Notes under the pieces: model-generated
Databases searched by the model: none
Told to the model about the DNA's origin: nothing
What the model saw: the letters and a program-made list of their open reading frames with translations, nothing else
Made by a program: the position numbers and the translations under genes
IMG/VR virus record: IMGVR_UViG_3300042400_001174
Location: 1-36,502 of that record
Length of the DNA stretch: 36,502 bases
DNA from: a virus
Direction: 5' to 3' (one strand)
In this document: piece by piece, positions 6,908 to 13,199 of the stretch
Layout: each line of letters opens with the position of its first letter
How positions within the stretch are numbered: the stretch's first letter is position 1

Positions 6908-7186
6908 TCAGTCTCCTTCGGGTTGGCCGCGCCGCCGGCGCGGTGCGGTGTAGTTCTGGTCGTGCCGCAGGGGCAGCACGGTGGTGATGGCGCCGTCGGG
7001 GGAGACGCCCACGCGGATGACCTTGCCCTGCACGGCGACGCAGTAGATGGCGCCTCGGCCCTTTTCGGCGCGGCGGGTGAGCAGCGCGCGGCCGGCGGCG
7101 ATGTCGGCGCGGATGGTGGCGATGTCGGCGTCGGTGAGGCGCAGGCCGAAGCGCTCGGCCGCGCGCTGGCGGGCGTGGTGGGTCAT
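6908..7186 (-). CDS. Hypothetical protein, 92 aa, small alpha/beta fold
   Basis: The protein starts MTHHARQRAAERFGLRLTDA and continues with a helix (DIATIRADIAAGRALL), then strands AIYCVAVQGKVIRVGV and AITTVLPL. This His-Arg helix followed by a beta pair ending in TVLPL is an arrangement I associate with a common phage hypothetical family of toxin-like size. The ATG at 7186 has no clear ribosome site but overlaps the upstream stop as ATGA, so it is probably coupled. Catalytic function cannot be assigned; the paired early His residues and basic C-terminus (RRRRGQ) would allow RNA or DNA binding. Confidence 0.6.
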   Translation of the reverse strand: MTHHARQRAAERFGLRLTDADIATIRADIAAGRALLTRRAEKGRGAIYCVAVQGKVIRVGVSPDGAITTVLPLRHDQNYTAPRRRRGQPEGD

Positions 7187-7368
7187 GCGCGCGGGGCCAA
7201 ATGCTGCGCCGCCCTCTGGGCCGCGCAGATCACGGCGTGCACGCGGTCGGTGATGGCGCCCCTGCACCACCACACGGAGACGATGCCCAGGCGAAGCTCC
7301 GGGATGAGCGCGGCGCGCGTGAAGCCGAAGCCGCGCCAGCCCAGCGTGATGCCCAAGGACGCGCTCAT
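7183..7368 (-). CDS. Small hypothetical protein, 61 aa
   Basis: Read from ATG 7368 (ATGA with the PAPS-reductase-like stop) to an ATGA overlap with the next gene, giving MSASLGITLGWRGFGFTRAA and 41 further residues. It is strand-rich with several Trp, a possible small beta structure, and ends in a basic helix. It is accepted mainly because both junctions use the genome's standard overlap. Function unknown. Confidence 0.55.
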   Translation of the reverse strand: MSASLGITLGWRGFGFTRAALIPELRLGIVSVWWCRGAITDRVHAVICAAQRAAQHLAPRA

Positions 7369-8222
7369 GCGCCGCACATCACGCCGCAGCTTTCCACGGC
7401 GGCCAGCGTGTGATCGTCGCGGGCGCGGCGGGTGTCATCGAACAGGCGCGGCGACGCGGCCACGTTGGCGGCCAGCACGGCGTAGCGTTCGCGGTCGTTG
7501 CGGAAGGTGCGGCCGGCGCCAGCCGCTTTGCCGCGCTGGATCGCTTCCTGTTCTGCCCACCAGCGCATGCGCTCGGGATAGTCGGCCGTCATGCGTTCGA
7601 TGGCCGCGCGGCTTTTGAGGTAGCAGCCGTCACAGTTTCCCTCCCATGGGCCGCGCAAGGCTAGGTCGAAGGGTTGCCGCGCCCAAAACGCCAGAACATC
7701 GGCCTTGGTAACGCCGGCATCGTGCAGCGGGTGCGCCATCGTCCAGCGCTCGCGTGTGGGCTTGGTGGGCACGCGGTGCGCCTCATCCGCGCGGATGCCC
7801 ACCACGTTGACCCAGCGCGACCAGCCCAGCTTGCCGACCGCCCAGCGCTTGATGGTGCGGATTTTCAATTCCGTGGTGCAGCTACGCGCCACCGGATTGG
7901 GCAGGCTAGACTGATCGCTCAGCAAGGCGGCGAAGGGTTCGCCGTCCCGCGCTGCGCTGTTGTGCGAGACGACCTGATAGCCGTCCTTGCGACGCCCGGT
8001 GAACTCCAACCACGTCACCGGCACAGCCCATTCGGCGCTGCAACGTTGCACGAAATCCAGCGTGGCCGGCATCTCGCGCCCGGTGTTGGCGAACACCGCA
8101 TGCACGTCGGGCGGCAGCGTGCCGTCGTGCGCATCGAGAATGCGCCGCAGCATGTAGGCGCTGGTGCGCCCGCCGGAGAACGAAACGATGGCCGGGCCGC
8201 AAATGGCGAAAGGGTTGCTCAC
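7365..8222 (-). CDS. Phosphoadenosine-phosphosulfate reductase-family protein
   Basis: A 285-residue PP-loop ATP-pyrophosphatase-superfamily protein. The nucleotide loop is IVSFSGGRTSAYML (12-25), then VFANTGRE (43-50), CTTELKIRTIKRW (115-127), GIRADEAHR (142-150) and a paired-cysteine GNCDGCYLKS (195-204) that may bind a metal or Fe-S cluster. Phage members of this family are common and rarely proven to reduce sulfate; relatives act in sulfur transfer and DNA modification. The start is GTG 8222, because GTGA overlaps the preceding TGA exactly; upstream residues are Arg/Ala-rich shadow. Its location near a DNA methyltransferase and nuclease favours a DNA- or defence-related role, which is inference. 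Confidence 0.8.
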   Translation of the reverse strand: MSNPFAICGPAIVSFSGGRTSAYMLRRILDAHDGTLPPDVHAVFANTGREMPATLDFVQRCSAEWAVPVTWLEFTGRRKDGYQVVSHNSAARDGEPFAALLSDQSSLPNPVARSCTTELKIRTIKRWAVGKLGWSRWVNVVGIRADEAHRVPTKPTRERWTMAHPLHDAGVTKADVLAFWARQPFDLALRGPWEGNCDGCYLKSRAAIERMTADYPERMRWWAEQEAIQRGKAAGAGRTFRNDRERYAVLAANVAASPRLFDDTRRARDDHTLAAVESCGVMCGA

Positions 8223-8491
8223 TTCCCCTCCAGCACGGCAAGCGCCTGGCGCAGCGCATCGGCGGCGAGCGCGCGCTGCCCCGCGTCGGCGCGGCCGGCA
8301 AGGCGCGCGATCCCGGCGAAGATCGCGGCATCGGCGGCCATCAGCGCGACCATCTGCGAAGCGCGCGGCTCGGTTTCGCCGCGCTGCCAGCTTTCGCAGG
8401 TGCGCGGACTGGCACCGGTCATGCGGGCCAGCACCTTCGCCGGCCTCAACCGCAGCGTGTGCGAAAAGTGCGTATTTGGATAGCAGGTCAT
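8219..8491 (-). CDS. Small HTH regulator, 90 aa
   Basis: A 90-residue protein with a Cro-like HTH: LRPAKVLARMTGASPRTCES (residues 14-33) followed by WQRGETEPRASQMVALM, then a helical tail. ATG 8491 has a GGGGG stretch six to seven bases upstream; ATG 8506 (five residues longer) overlaps the stop of the questionable upstream frame and is also possible. Its TGA overlaps the GTG of the PAPS-reductase-like gene. It is the third HTH protein of the leftward array and may fine-tune early-left transcription, or mimic a host regulator. Only the HTH is seen; the target is unknown. Confidence 0.65.
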   Translation of the reverse strand: MTCYPNTHFSHTLRLRPAKVLARMTGASPRTCESWQRGETEPRASQMVALMAADAAIFAGIARLAGRADAGQRALAADALRQALAVLEGK

Positions 8492-8502
8492 TGCAGCCCC
8501 CA

Positions 8503-8760
8503 TCATGGTTTGATCCCGTTGTGGCGACGGGTGGGGGCAACAGCAGGGAGGGAGGGAAAGAGCGCCGCCGGGCCGAATTCGTTCGACGGCCCGGCGGCCA
8601 GTTTCAGGGGGAACACGCCCAGGCATGCGCGGTAGCCGCCGCGCGCGGATGCCGCAGACCGGGAGGCTGCGGGATGGGGGTGGCGGGCCGCGCCGTGGTT
8701 GCCGCCGGCAGCAGCCCGCCTGCGCGCGGTGGGGGCCTCGGGGGAGAGGACCGCGCGCAT
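8503..8760 (-). CDS. Doubtful 85-aa frame over a structured spacer
   Basis: An open frame starts three bases after the upstream stop and ends in an ATGATG overlap, which favours a gene. Against it, the product is low-complexity (Ala, Arg, Pro, His) with no domain, and a perfect 12-bp hairpin sits inside it. The DNA could instead be a leader or partial terminator ahead of the HTH gene. I cannot decide from sequence alone; third positions are fairly GC-rich, which is mild support for coding. Confidence 0.3.
   Translation of the reverse strand: MRAVLSPEAPTARRRAAAGGNHGAARHPHPAASRSAASARGGYRACLGVFPLKLAAGPSNEFGPAALFPSLPAVAPTRRHNGIKP
8564..8598. terminator. Strong 12-bp GC hairpin, possible leftward terminator or attenuator
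   Basis: GCCGCCGGGCCG (8564-8575) pairs perfectly with CGGCCCGGCGGC (8587-8598) around an 11-base loop that contains an EcoRI-like GAATTC edge. On the minus strand it is followed by CTCTTTCCC rather than a clean T-run, so termination would be partial or factor-assisted. Confidence 0.4.
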
Positions 8761-8763
8761 GGG

Positions 8764-9189
8764 TTAGGCCCGCCCTGTGTGCAGGAACAGGCCGATGATG
8801 TAGGCGCCGGCGGCCAGTTCCGCCGGCGATGCGGTGGGCGGCAGCGCCTTGGTGGCGTAGGCCAGGGCCTCGCGTCGCAGCGTGTCGGGGACGGCAAGGG
8901 GGCCGTTCTTGTCGGCGCCCAGCAGGGGGCGGAGGTTCGCCCTGTGGCGGCACTCGCACGTCACGTCGGGGGCGCACATGGCGCCGTAGACCGCGGGGCA
9001 GCGCGGCGCCGCGGCGGGCTTGCCGTCGAGCGTCTGCGCGGCCCAGCCGGCCGGGCGGTATGGGCACTCCGGGCAGATCAGACCGGGGCCGCCCATGCAT
9101 GGCGGCGTGTTGGCGCACGGCAGCACGGGCGTGCTGGCGGTTTCGTCGGCGCCGTTGTCGCCGGGCCACTCGGGCGAACGCGCGCCCAT
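8764..9189 (-). CDS. Cysteine-rich hypothetical protein, 141 aa
   Basis: The first half contains pairs and singles of Cys (VLPCANTPPCMGGPGLICPE, then CPYRPAG, RCPAVYGAMC and TCECRH) that would suit one or two zinc sites; the second half is helical and ends in a hydrophobic segment (AYIIGLFLHTG). ATG 9189 has no ribosome site of its own and overlaps an upstream stop as TGATG, suggesting coupling to a frame upstream. Function unknown; a small zinc-binding adaptor or inhibitor is possible. Confidence 0.5.
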   Translation of the reverse strand: MGARSPEWPGDNGADETASTPVLPCANTPPCMGGPGLICPECPYRPAGWAAQTLDGKPAAAPRCPAVYGAMCAPDVTCECRHRANLRPLLGADKNGPLAVPDTLRREALAYATKALPPTASPAELAAGAYIIGLFLHTGRA

Positions 9190-9545
9190 CAGGCGCGGTC
9201 CGGGCCGGGCGATTGCGCACCGCCCGGCCCTTCCTCCATGCTGAAGGTGCGAACAGCAGCACAGGAGGTATTCGCATGGCTGGAACCGAAGTTACCCTCA
9301 GCGCCCAAGGGCGTGAGGCGATCATCTGGAGCATCGTGCAGCAGGTCGCGGCCAGCGAACGGGAGAGCGTCCGCAAGGCCGCCGCCGACCGCGCCTATCT
9401 GCTGGCGCTCATCCGGGAGGTTGCCGACGCGATCGACCGGAAGGGGTAGCCGCCCGGTAATCACCCAATCGGCCAAGGTGCCGGCGGCCTCTAAATCGCC
9501 GCCGGTAACCTTCCATGCCCATATGCGGACATCCATCTCGCTCAT
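9189..9545 (-). CDS. Possible 118-aa leftward protein, in conflict with an opposing gene
   Basis: The frame is coupled at both ends (ATGA with the Cro-like gene at 9542-9545, TGATG at 9189), the usual sign of a real gene here. Its N-terminal 35 residues (MSEMDVRIWAWKVTGGDLEA onward) look protein-like, but the rest lies directly opposite the 57-residue plus-strand gene and has poorer third-position GC. Either the gene once ran through and was disrupted, or only its first part is meaningful. No family recognised. Confidence 0.35.
   Translation of the reverse strand: MSEMDVRIWAWKVTGGDLEAAGTLADWVITGRLPLPVDRVGNLPDERQQIGAVGGGLADALPFAGRDLLHDAPDDRLTPLGAEGNFGSSHANTSCAAVRTFSMEEGPGGAQSPGPDRA
9202..9230. 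other. 10-bp GC hairpin upstream of the 57-aa plus-strand gene
   Basis: GGGCCGGGCG (9202-9211) pairs perfectly with CGCCCGGCCC (9221-9230) around a nine-base loop, followed on the plus strand by TTCCTCC. It lies between the divergent starts at 9189 and 9276 and could insulate the small plus-strand gene or stop plus-strand read-through. Confidence 0.45.
9276..9449 (+). CDS. Small helical protein, 57 aa, opposite to the surrounding operon
   Basis: ATG 9276 has a textbook ribosome site (AGGAGG at 9263-9268, seven bases away), one of the best in the window. The 57-residue product (MAGTEVTLSAQGREAIIWSI onward) is two amphipathic helices with a charged middle, and its codons show the high third-position GC of real genes here. 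It points right inside a leftward gene run and has GC hairpins on both sides (9202-9230 and 9481-9505), a layout like a moron cassette. No family recognised; its promoter is not obvious. Confidence 0.6.
   Translation: MAGTEVTLSAQGREAIIWSIVQQVAASERESVRKAAADRAYLLALIREVADAIDRKG
9481..9505. terminator. 8-bp hairpin downstream of the 57-aa gene
   Basis: CCGGCGGC (9481-9488) pairs with GCCGCCGG (9498-9505) around CTCTAAATC, about 30 bases after the plus-strand stop. It has no T-run, so it is a weak terminator candidate for the plus-strand gene. Confidence 0.35.
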
Positions 9546-9772
9546 GCCGCGCGCTCCTCGACCGGCGCCAAGGGGGCGGGGGTGCGGCCGTCAAGGAAGC
9601 TGTCTGCGGTGACCTGCCCTTCGGTCACCGTCCGAATGCGCATCAGCGCATCGCGGCTCGGCATCAGGTGGCCGCACAGCCAGCGGTTCAGCGTGACGAG
9701 ATGCACGTCGAGCATCGCCGCCGCTTCACGCTGGGAGAGTTTCTGAGCCTTGATCCATTCACGGAGCGTCAT
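9542..9772 (-). CDS. Cro-like repressor heading the leftward array
   Basis: A 76-residue protein with an HTH at residues 4-35: MTLREWIKAQKLSQREAAAM then LDVHLVTLNRWLCGHLMPSR. It ends in a strand-like stretch (TEGQVTADSFL) typical of phage Cro proteins. It is the first leftward gene and faces the CI-like gene across a 96-base control region, the classic arrangement of a lysis/lysogeny switch. No ribosome site precedes ATG 9772, and the best -10-like hexamer lies only nine bases upstream, so the message may be leaderless. Fold seen; role inferred from position. Confidence 0.8.
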   Translation of the reverse strand: MTLREWIKAQKLSQREAAAMLDVHLVTLNRWLCGHLMPSRDALMRIRTVTEGQVTADSFLDGRTPAPLAPVEERAA

Positions 9773-9868
9773 GGCGTCGGGTTTTAACGTATGGCGCGGT
9801 AATCTGTCCAGGGGTTTTAAGCGCTACCCGCAATGGTTGTTCTAGCGGCTGCCGTTTACCTTTCCCGT
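9773..9868. promoter_or_regulatory. Divergent control region between the Cro-like and CI-like genes
   Basis: This AT-richer gap holds two related sites, GTTTTAACGTATGG (9781-9794) and GGTTTTAAGCGCTA (9813-9826). Similar strings recur in the early promoter region (TTTTAGCGTAAG at 10229-10240; ATTTAACGTTTG at 10263-10274), so TTTTAACGT-like sites may be shared operators. On the minus strand TGGACA (9810-9805), 17 bases, and TTAAAA (9787-9782) make a plausible leftward promoter nine bases before the Cro-like start. A rightward promoter for the CI-like gene is not clear. Confidence 0.5.
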
Positions 9869-10219
9869 ATGGCCCGCCCCCGCACGAAGCCTCGTAACCT
9901 TTTGGCGCACCTGACCCCGTGGCGTGAGAAAGCGGGGTTGACCCAAGAACAGGTCGCGAACATCTTTGATGTTCATCCCGTGACAGTTTCACGGTGGGAG
10001 ACGGGGGAGCTACCGGTGGACCTGCCAAAGCTCAAGCGCCTGGCCGACCTGTTCGGGGCCGAGCATCACTCGCAGCTGCTATTTCCGCCTAGCGACGCCG
10101 TGACAATCGCCCGGCTGCGGCGCGCCCATGACGTGCTGGTGAACATGACCGAGGAGCAGGCCGCCAGGTGGCTGGGCACTGGCGAGGATGTGACCAAGCC
10201 CAAAGCGCCAAAAACCTAG
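9869..10219 (+). CDS. CI-like XRE-family repressor
   Basis: A 116-residue protein with a well-formed XRE HTH at about 16-62: WREKAGLTQEQVANIFDVHP then VTVSRWETGELPVDLPKLKR. A second helical part (VTIARLRRAHDVLVNMTEEQ) follows, short compared with lambda CI and lacking a LexA/S24 self-cleavage domain. ATG 9869 starts a compact protein with no strong ribosome site, so the message could be leaderless. Facing the Cro-like gene, it is the best candidate for the prophage maintenance repressor. Because it lacks a cleavage domain, induction would need an antirepressor or another route, which is inference. Confidence 0.8.
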   Translation: MARPRTKPRNLLAHLTPWREKAGLTQEQVANIFDVHPVTVSRWETGELPVDLPKLKRLADLFGAEHHSQLLFPPSDAVTIARLRRAHDVLVNMTEEQAARWLGTGEDVTKPKAPKT

Positions 10220-10254
10220 GCGCGGGAATTTTAGCGTAAGACGCATTTTCTCGG

Positions 10255-10284
10255 TTGACGTGATTTAACGTTTGCGGTTATAAC
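10255..10284 (+). promoter_or_regulatory. Early rightward sigma70-type promoter
   Basis: TTGACG (10255-10260), a 17-base spacer, and TTATAA (10278-10283) (or TATAAC at 10279-10284 with 18 bases) form the best promoter match noticed. Transcription would begin near 10290, about 28 bases before the first early gene, which has GGGGA at 10305-10309 as ribosome site. The spacer contains ATTTAACGTTTG, similar to sites beside the Cro-like gene, so the repressor could block it by covering the spacer. Confidence 0.75.
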
Positions 10285-10317
10285 TCCCCCATCGCAATTG
10301 CCTTGGGGACCGCACCG

Positions 10318-10584
10318 ATGACCGCCTTCGACCGCGAAAAAATCATCCAGGCCGCGATCGCGAAGATCGCCGCCCTGCCGAAGTCGCCAGCCGAGCCGGT
10401 GCTCACGATCCACGAGGCCGCGCTGCGCAGCTGGCGCGGGCACATCGACCGCATCCGAGGCGAAATGCGCTGCTACCATTGGAGCAGCGGCCAGCGCGCG
10501 ATGATGCTGCGGCACATGCAGTCGGCGCGGCGCACGATTGCCGAGATCAAGGCGCTTCAGGTTCGTGAAGGGCGCGCGGCATGA
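10318..10584 (+). CDS. First early protein, hypothetical, 88 aa
   Basis: ATG 10318 follows the early promoter and a GGGGA ribosome site. The 88-residue product is helical and basic: an N-terminal helix (FDREKIIQAAIAKIAALPKS), a middle EAALRSWRGHIDRIRGEMRC and a C-terminal RQMQ-like helix MLRHMQSARRTIAEIKALQ. No family recognised. As the first gene expressed from the early promoter it is a natural place for a host-takeover or anti-defence factor, but this rests on position only. Confidence 0.7.
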   Translation: MTAFDREKIIQAAIAKIAALPKSPAEPVLTIHEAALRSWRGHIDRIRGEMRCYHWSSGQRAMMLRHMQSARRTIAEIKALQVREGRAA

Positions 10585-10808
10585 GCGCCCGCTCCATCCA
10601 CGCGCCCGACGCGGTCGAGCACCGCGCGCGGCAGATCGCGGCGGCAAAGCTGTCCGTCGTGGCCGGCCTCGAGTTCCTCCACCGCGAGTGCGTCGCCACC
10701 GGCGACATCGGCGCGCAGTGCACCGCCCGCCTGCTGGAGCGCATCGCGGCCGAGGCCACCACCGCCATCAACGAGGCTGAGATTGACCTTCTGGGGAGGA
10801 CGCAATGA
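10581..10808 (+). CDS. Small helical hypothetical protein, 75 aa
   Basis: Starts in an ATGA overlap with the previous gene and ends in one with the next. The product is nearly all helix, with acidic and basic residues alternating (DAVEHRARQIAAAKLSVVAG; ARLLERIAAEATTAINEAEI), and two Cys. No membrane segment or motif. Function unknown; early-operon context only. Confidence 0.65.
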   Translation: MSARSIHAPDAVEHRARQIAAAKLSVVAGLEFLHRECVATGDIGAQCTARLLERIAAEATTAINEAEIDLLGRTQ

Positions 10809-10993
10809 CCAAGCCCATGAACCGCGCCGGCCGTATCGTGCTGGTGCGCGACATCACGCAGAGCGACCGGGAGCGGATGCCGGACTTGTTTCCGGATGAC
10901 CTGGACGAGCGCCCCAGCTTTGCGGGCAAAGCCGGCGCGGCGTTGGTCGTGGTGGCGTTCTGCGTCGCCGCGGCCTGGTGGGTGTTCGCATGA
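10805..10993 (+). CDS. Tail-anchored small membrane protein, 62 aa
   Basis: The first 40 residues are charged and soluble (NRAGRIVLVRDITQSDRERM onward), and the last 20 form one membrane helix (AGAALVVVAFCVAAAWWVFA) that ends the protein. This would place the N-terminus in the cytoplasm with a C-terminal anchor. It is an early gene, so it may act on the inner membrane during takeover or superinfection exclusion; no family is recognised. ATGA overlaps bound it on both sides. Confidence 0.65.
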   Translation: MTKPMNRAGRIVLVRDITQSDRERMPDLFPDDLDERPSFAGKAGAALVVVAFCVAAAWWVFA

Positions 10994-11274
10994 GCGCGCA
11001 GCACAAACTGACAGCCGTTGGCAGGTGGGTGCATTTTAGCCCTAGCCGCGATGATGCGCGCATCATCGCCGAGGTGTTCGACGTGGCTGACCCCAACGGG
11101 CTTGCTCGCCAATTCGCCGCTTCGTCTGACATGCTGGCGGCGCTGCGGGAATACGATGCCTACATGTCGCGTTTCTACACAGACACAGATGGCGGGCCGA
11201 TGAGCGAGCCGAACCGTGCGTCGTGGAAAGCCGCCCGCGCCGCCATCGCCCGCGCGGAGGGACGCGTGCCATGA
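10990..11274 (+). CDS. Hypothetical protein, 94 aa
   Basis: Starts at the ATGA overlap (10990). The N-terminal half is strand-like (LTAVGRWVHFSPSRDDARII), then AEVFDVADPNGLARQFAASS and a helical tail (MLAALREYDAYMSRFYTD). The pattern of a short beta part, an 'ARQFAAS.DMLAALR' helix and a closing helix recurs in small phage proteins of unknown role. GC content is a little lower than that of its neighbours. Nothing catalytic is visible. Confidence 0.65.
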   Translation: MSAQHKLTAVGRWVHFSPSRDDARIIAEVFDVADPNGLARQFAASSDMLAALREYDAYMSRFYTDTDGGPMSEPNRASWKAARAAIARAEGRVP

Positions 11275-11669
11275 ACGACACAAGCCGCGAGGCGGTGGAG
11301 CGCGTGGCGTCAACGCTTGAGGCAGAAGCCCAGCACTTTAATAGCAACCGCGAGACAGAAGCGGCGAACAGGATGGCCGCCCTCCTCCGCGCCCTTCTGG
11401 CCGAGCGGGACTTGGCCATGGAAGCGCTGAAGGAAGCGCATGGCGATGCCGCCGGCCAGCACATGGACGCATTCCAGGCCGGCTACGCGGCGGGCTTTGA
11501 TCGCGGCCAATGCCACGGCGCCGAGACGATGCGCGAGCGGGCAGCGGCGGAAGTCGATACGTGGCAAGGCGCCGAGCCGACCACCGAGGAACACCCGCAG
11601 CGGCTGGTCTGGGCCGTGCTCAAGACCAAGGCGGAAGCCATCCGTGCGCTGCCGCCGGTGCAGCCATGA
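11271..11669 (+). CDS. Hypothetical coiled-coil-like protein, 132 aa
   Basis: From ATG 11271 (ATGA junction). Residues 5-55 are a long charged helix (EAVERVASTLEAEAQHFNSN onward; ALLAERDLAMEALKEAHGDA), followed by a Gly/Phe-rich patch (AFQAGYAAGFDRGQCHGAE) and a final helix. Such N-terminal 'LLRALLAERD' helices are frequent in small phage accessory proteins and often mediate dimerisation. No enzymatic motif or membrane segment. Function unknown. Confidence 0.65.
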   Translation: MNDTSREAVERVASTLEAEAQHFNSNRETEAANRMAALLRALLAERDLAMEALKEAHGDAAGQHMDAFQAGYAAGFDRGQCHGAETMRERAAAEVDTWQGAEPTTEEHPQRLVWAVLKTKAEAIRALPPVQP

Positions 11670-11956
11670 AAGAACACACACAATCCGGGGCAGCCGCGCA
11701 TTCCGCGGCGCCGGATGCCGGGGGAGGAGGGGCCAGCACCGGGTGGATCCAGGCCCCGCCCCCGGCTGATCCTTTGCAGTGGCTGCGGGACGCCGACCCC
11801 GCGTTGCCGATGCCCCTGGATGCCCTCGCCTGCGCCGCCACGCTGGCCGTCATGCACCACAAATGCGACCACGCGAAGAAGGCCGCCCGCATGCTGAAAG
11901 CCTACGCGACCGAGCACAACCTGCGCACCAAGCAAACGAACGGAGCCCGCCCATGA
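11666..11956 (+). CDS. Hypothetical protein, 96 aa
   Basis: An N-terminal low-complexity stretch (Ala, Gly, Pro; residues 1-36) precedes a compact part with WLRDADPALPMPLDALACAA, HHKCDHAKKAARML and a basic end. One His-His-Lys-Cys-Asp-His string could bind metal. ATGA overlaps bound it on both sides. No family recognised. Confidence 0.6.
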   Translation: MKEHTQSGAAAHSAAPDAGGGGASTGWIQAPPPADPLQWLRDADPALPMPLDALACAATLAVMHHKCDHAKKAARMLKAYATEHNLRTKQTNGARP

Positions 11957-12267
11957 GCAAAGACCTGGCGGACGCGCTTTTGCGCGGGGATGCTGACGCC
12001 ACATGCTATGGCTTGCGCGATTTCGGTAACGCTCTGGCCATCCTGGACAGCCGCCAACCGCCCGAAAAATCAATCGTGTGGGCTGGCCCGGCGTCTGACC
12101 GCGCGCTTGCCGAAAAAGAACTGGCCAACCTGAAAATGCGGGCGCGGCTAGCTGCCGTTACCGCAGCGGCTAAGGCGCACATTCATTCGCACGAAAAAAG
12201 GGCGTTTGATCGTGACGACCGAGAAAAAGAACGCGCCATGTCGCAATTTTTGGGGATCACGCCATGA
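11953..12267 (+). CDS. Hypothetical protein, 104 aa, lower GC
   Basis: The product starts MSKDLADALLRGDADATCYG, followed by a loop with a Trp (SIVWAGPASDR) and a long basic helix (ELANLKMRARLAAVTAAAKA; HEKRAFDRDDREKERAMSQF). The DNA is less GC-rich than surrounding genes, a mild sign of separate origin. It ends in ATGA with the YqaJ nuclease gene, so it is co-translated with the recombination module. Function unknown. Confidence 0.65.
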   Translation: MSKDLADALLRGDADATCYGLRDFGNALAILDSRQPPEKSIVWAGPASDRALAEKELANLKMRARLAAVTAAAKAHIHSHEKRAFDRDDREKERAMSQFLGITP

Positions 12268-13199
12268 GCGACGCAGCCTGGCACGCAGCCCGCGCCAAGG
12301 TCGTCGGCGCGTCCGAGATCGCCGCGCTGTTCGATGTCTCGCCGCACATCAGCCACTACGCCCTCTGGCACATCAAGGCGGGCCGCGTGCCGCCGCCGAA
12401 CCTCGACGAAGACGAGCGGGTGCGGTGGGGCCGCCGCCTCGAAGCGCCGATCGCCGCCGGCATCGCCGAGGACCAGGGCTGGACCATCGCCAAGGGCGGC
12501 CACATCACCCACCCGACCGAGCCTGGCATGGGCTGCACGCTCGACTACCGGATCACGAAGGGCGGGCCGATGCCGGGCGAGGGCGTGCTCGAGGTCAAGG
12601 CCGTGGACTGGCTGGTGCGCAAGCGCGATTGGGGCGAGGAGCCGCCGGCGCACATCCTGCTCCAGCTTCAACACCAGCTGGCGTGCACGGGCCTGGCCTG
12701 GGGCGTGGTGGGCGCCCTGGTCGGCGGCAACGAGGTCCGCATCTGGCCCTACACCGCGCGCCCTGCGGTCATGAAGGAGATCGCCCGGCGGGTCGGCCGG
12801 TTCTGGGCCAGCATCAAGGCGAACAAGCCGCCGGCGCCGGACGGCAGCGAGAGCACCGCCGAGACGCTGGCCGCGCTCCACCCGCACGCCCGCGGCGAAC
12901 GCCTCGACCTTCGCGGCGACAATGAACTGCCCGAGGCCTGCGCCGGCTTCATCCGAGCCAGCGAGGAACGCGCCGCCGCCGAGCGGGCGCGGGACGCCTA
13001 CGCGGCCACCATTCGCAACAAGCTGGGCGACGCGCCCGAGGCCATGGTGGCCGGCTACACGGTGCGGCTGCCCGAGGTGAAGGGGCAGCCCGACCGGATC
13101 ATCAGCCAGGCCGATGTCGGCCAGGTCATCAGGGGCCGCGCCGGTCATCGCCGGTTGGCCGTCAAGCCCTACGAACTCAGTGAGGAACAAGCAGCATGA
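12264..13199 (+). CDS. YqaJ-family (lambda exonuclease-like) recombination nuclease
   Basis: A 311-residue PD-(D/E)XK nuclease of the YqaJ viral recombinase family. It has the entry motif GASEIAALFDVSP (15-27), RWGRRLE (54-60, E60), TLDYRI (92-97, D94), the core GVLEVKAVD (107-115; E110, K112) and the LLQLQHQLA helix (132-140). It should resect double-stranded DNA ends 5' to 3', leaving 3' tails for the RecT protein encoded next with an ATGA overlap, the standard pairing. The C-terminal part (220-311) looks like a small helical plus beta extension. Length and motif order are normal. Confidence 0.9.
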   Translation: MSDAAWHAARAKVVGASEIAALFDVSPHISHYALWHIKAGRVPPPNLDEDERVRWGRRLEAPIAAGIAEDQGWTIAKGGHITHPTEPGMGCTLDYRITKGGPMPGEGVLEVKAVDWLVRKRDWGEEPPAHILLQLQHQLACTGLAWGVVGALVGGNEVRIWPYTARPAVMKEIARRVGRFWASIKANKPPAPDGSESTAETLAALHPHARGERLDLRGDNELPEACAGFIRASEERAAAERARDAYAATIRNKLGDAPEAMVAGYTVRLPEVKGQPDRIISQADVGQVIRGRAGHRRLAVKPYELSEEQAA

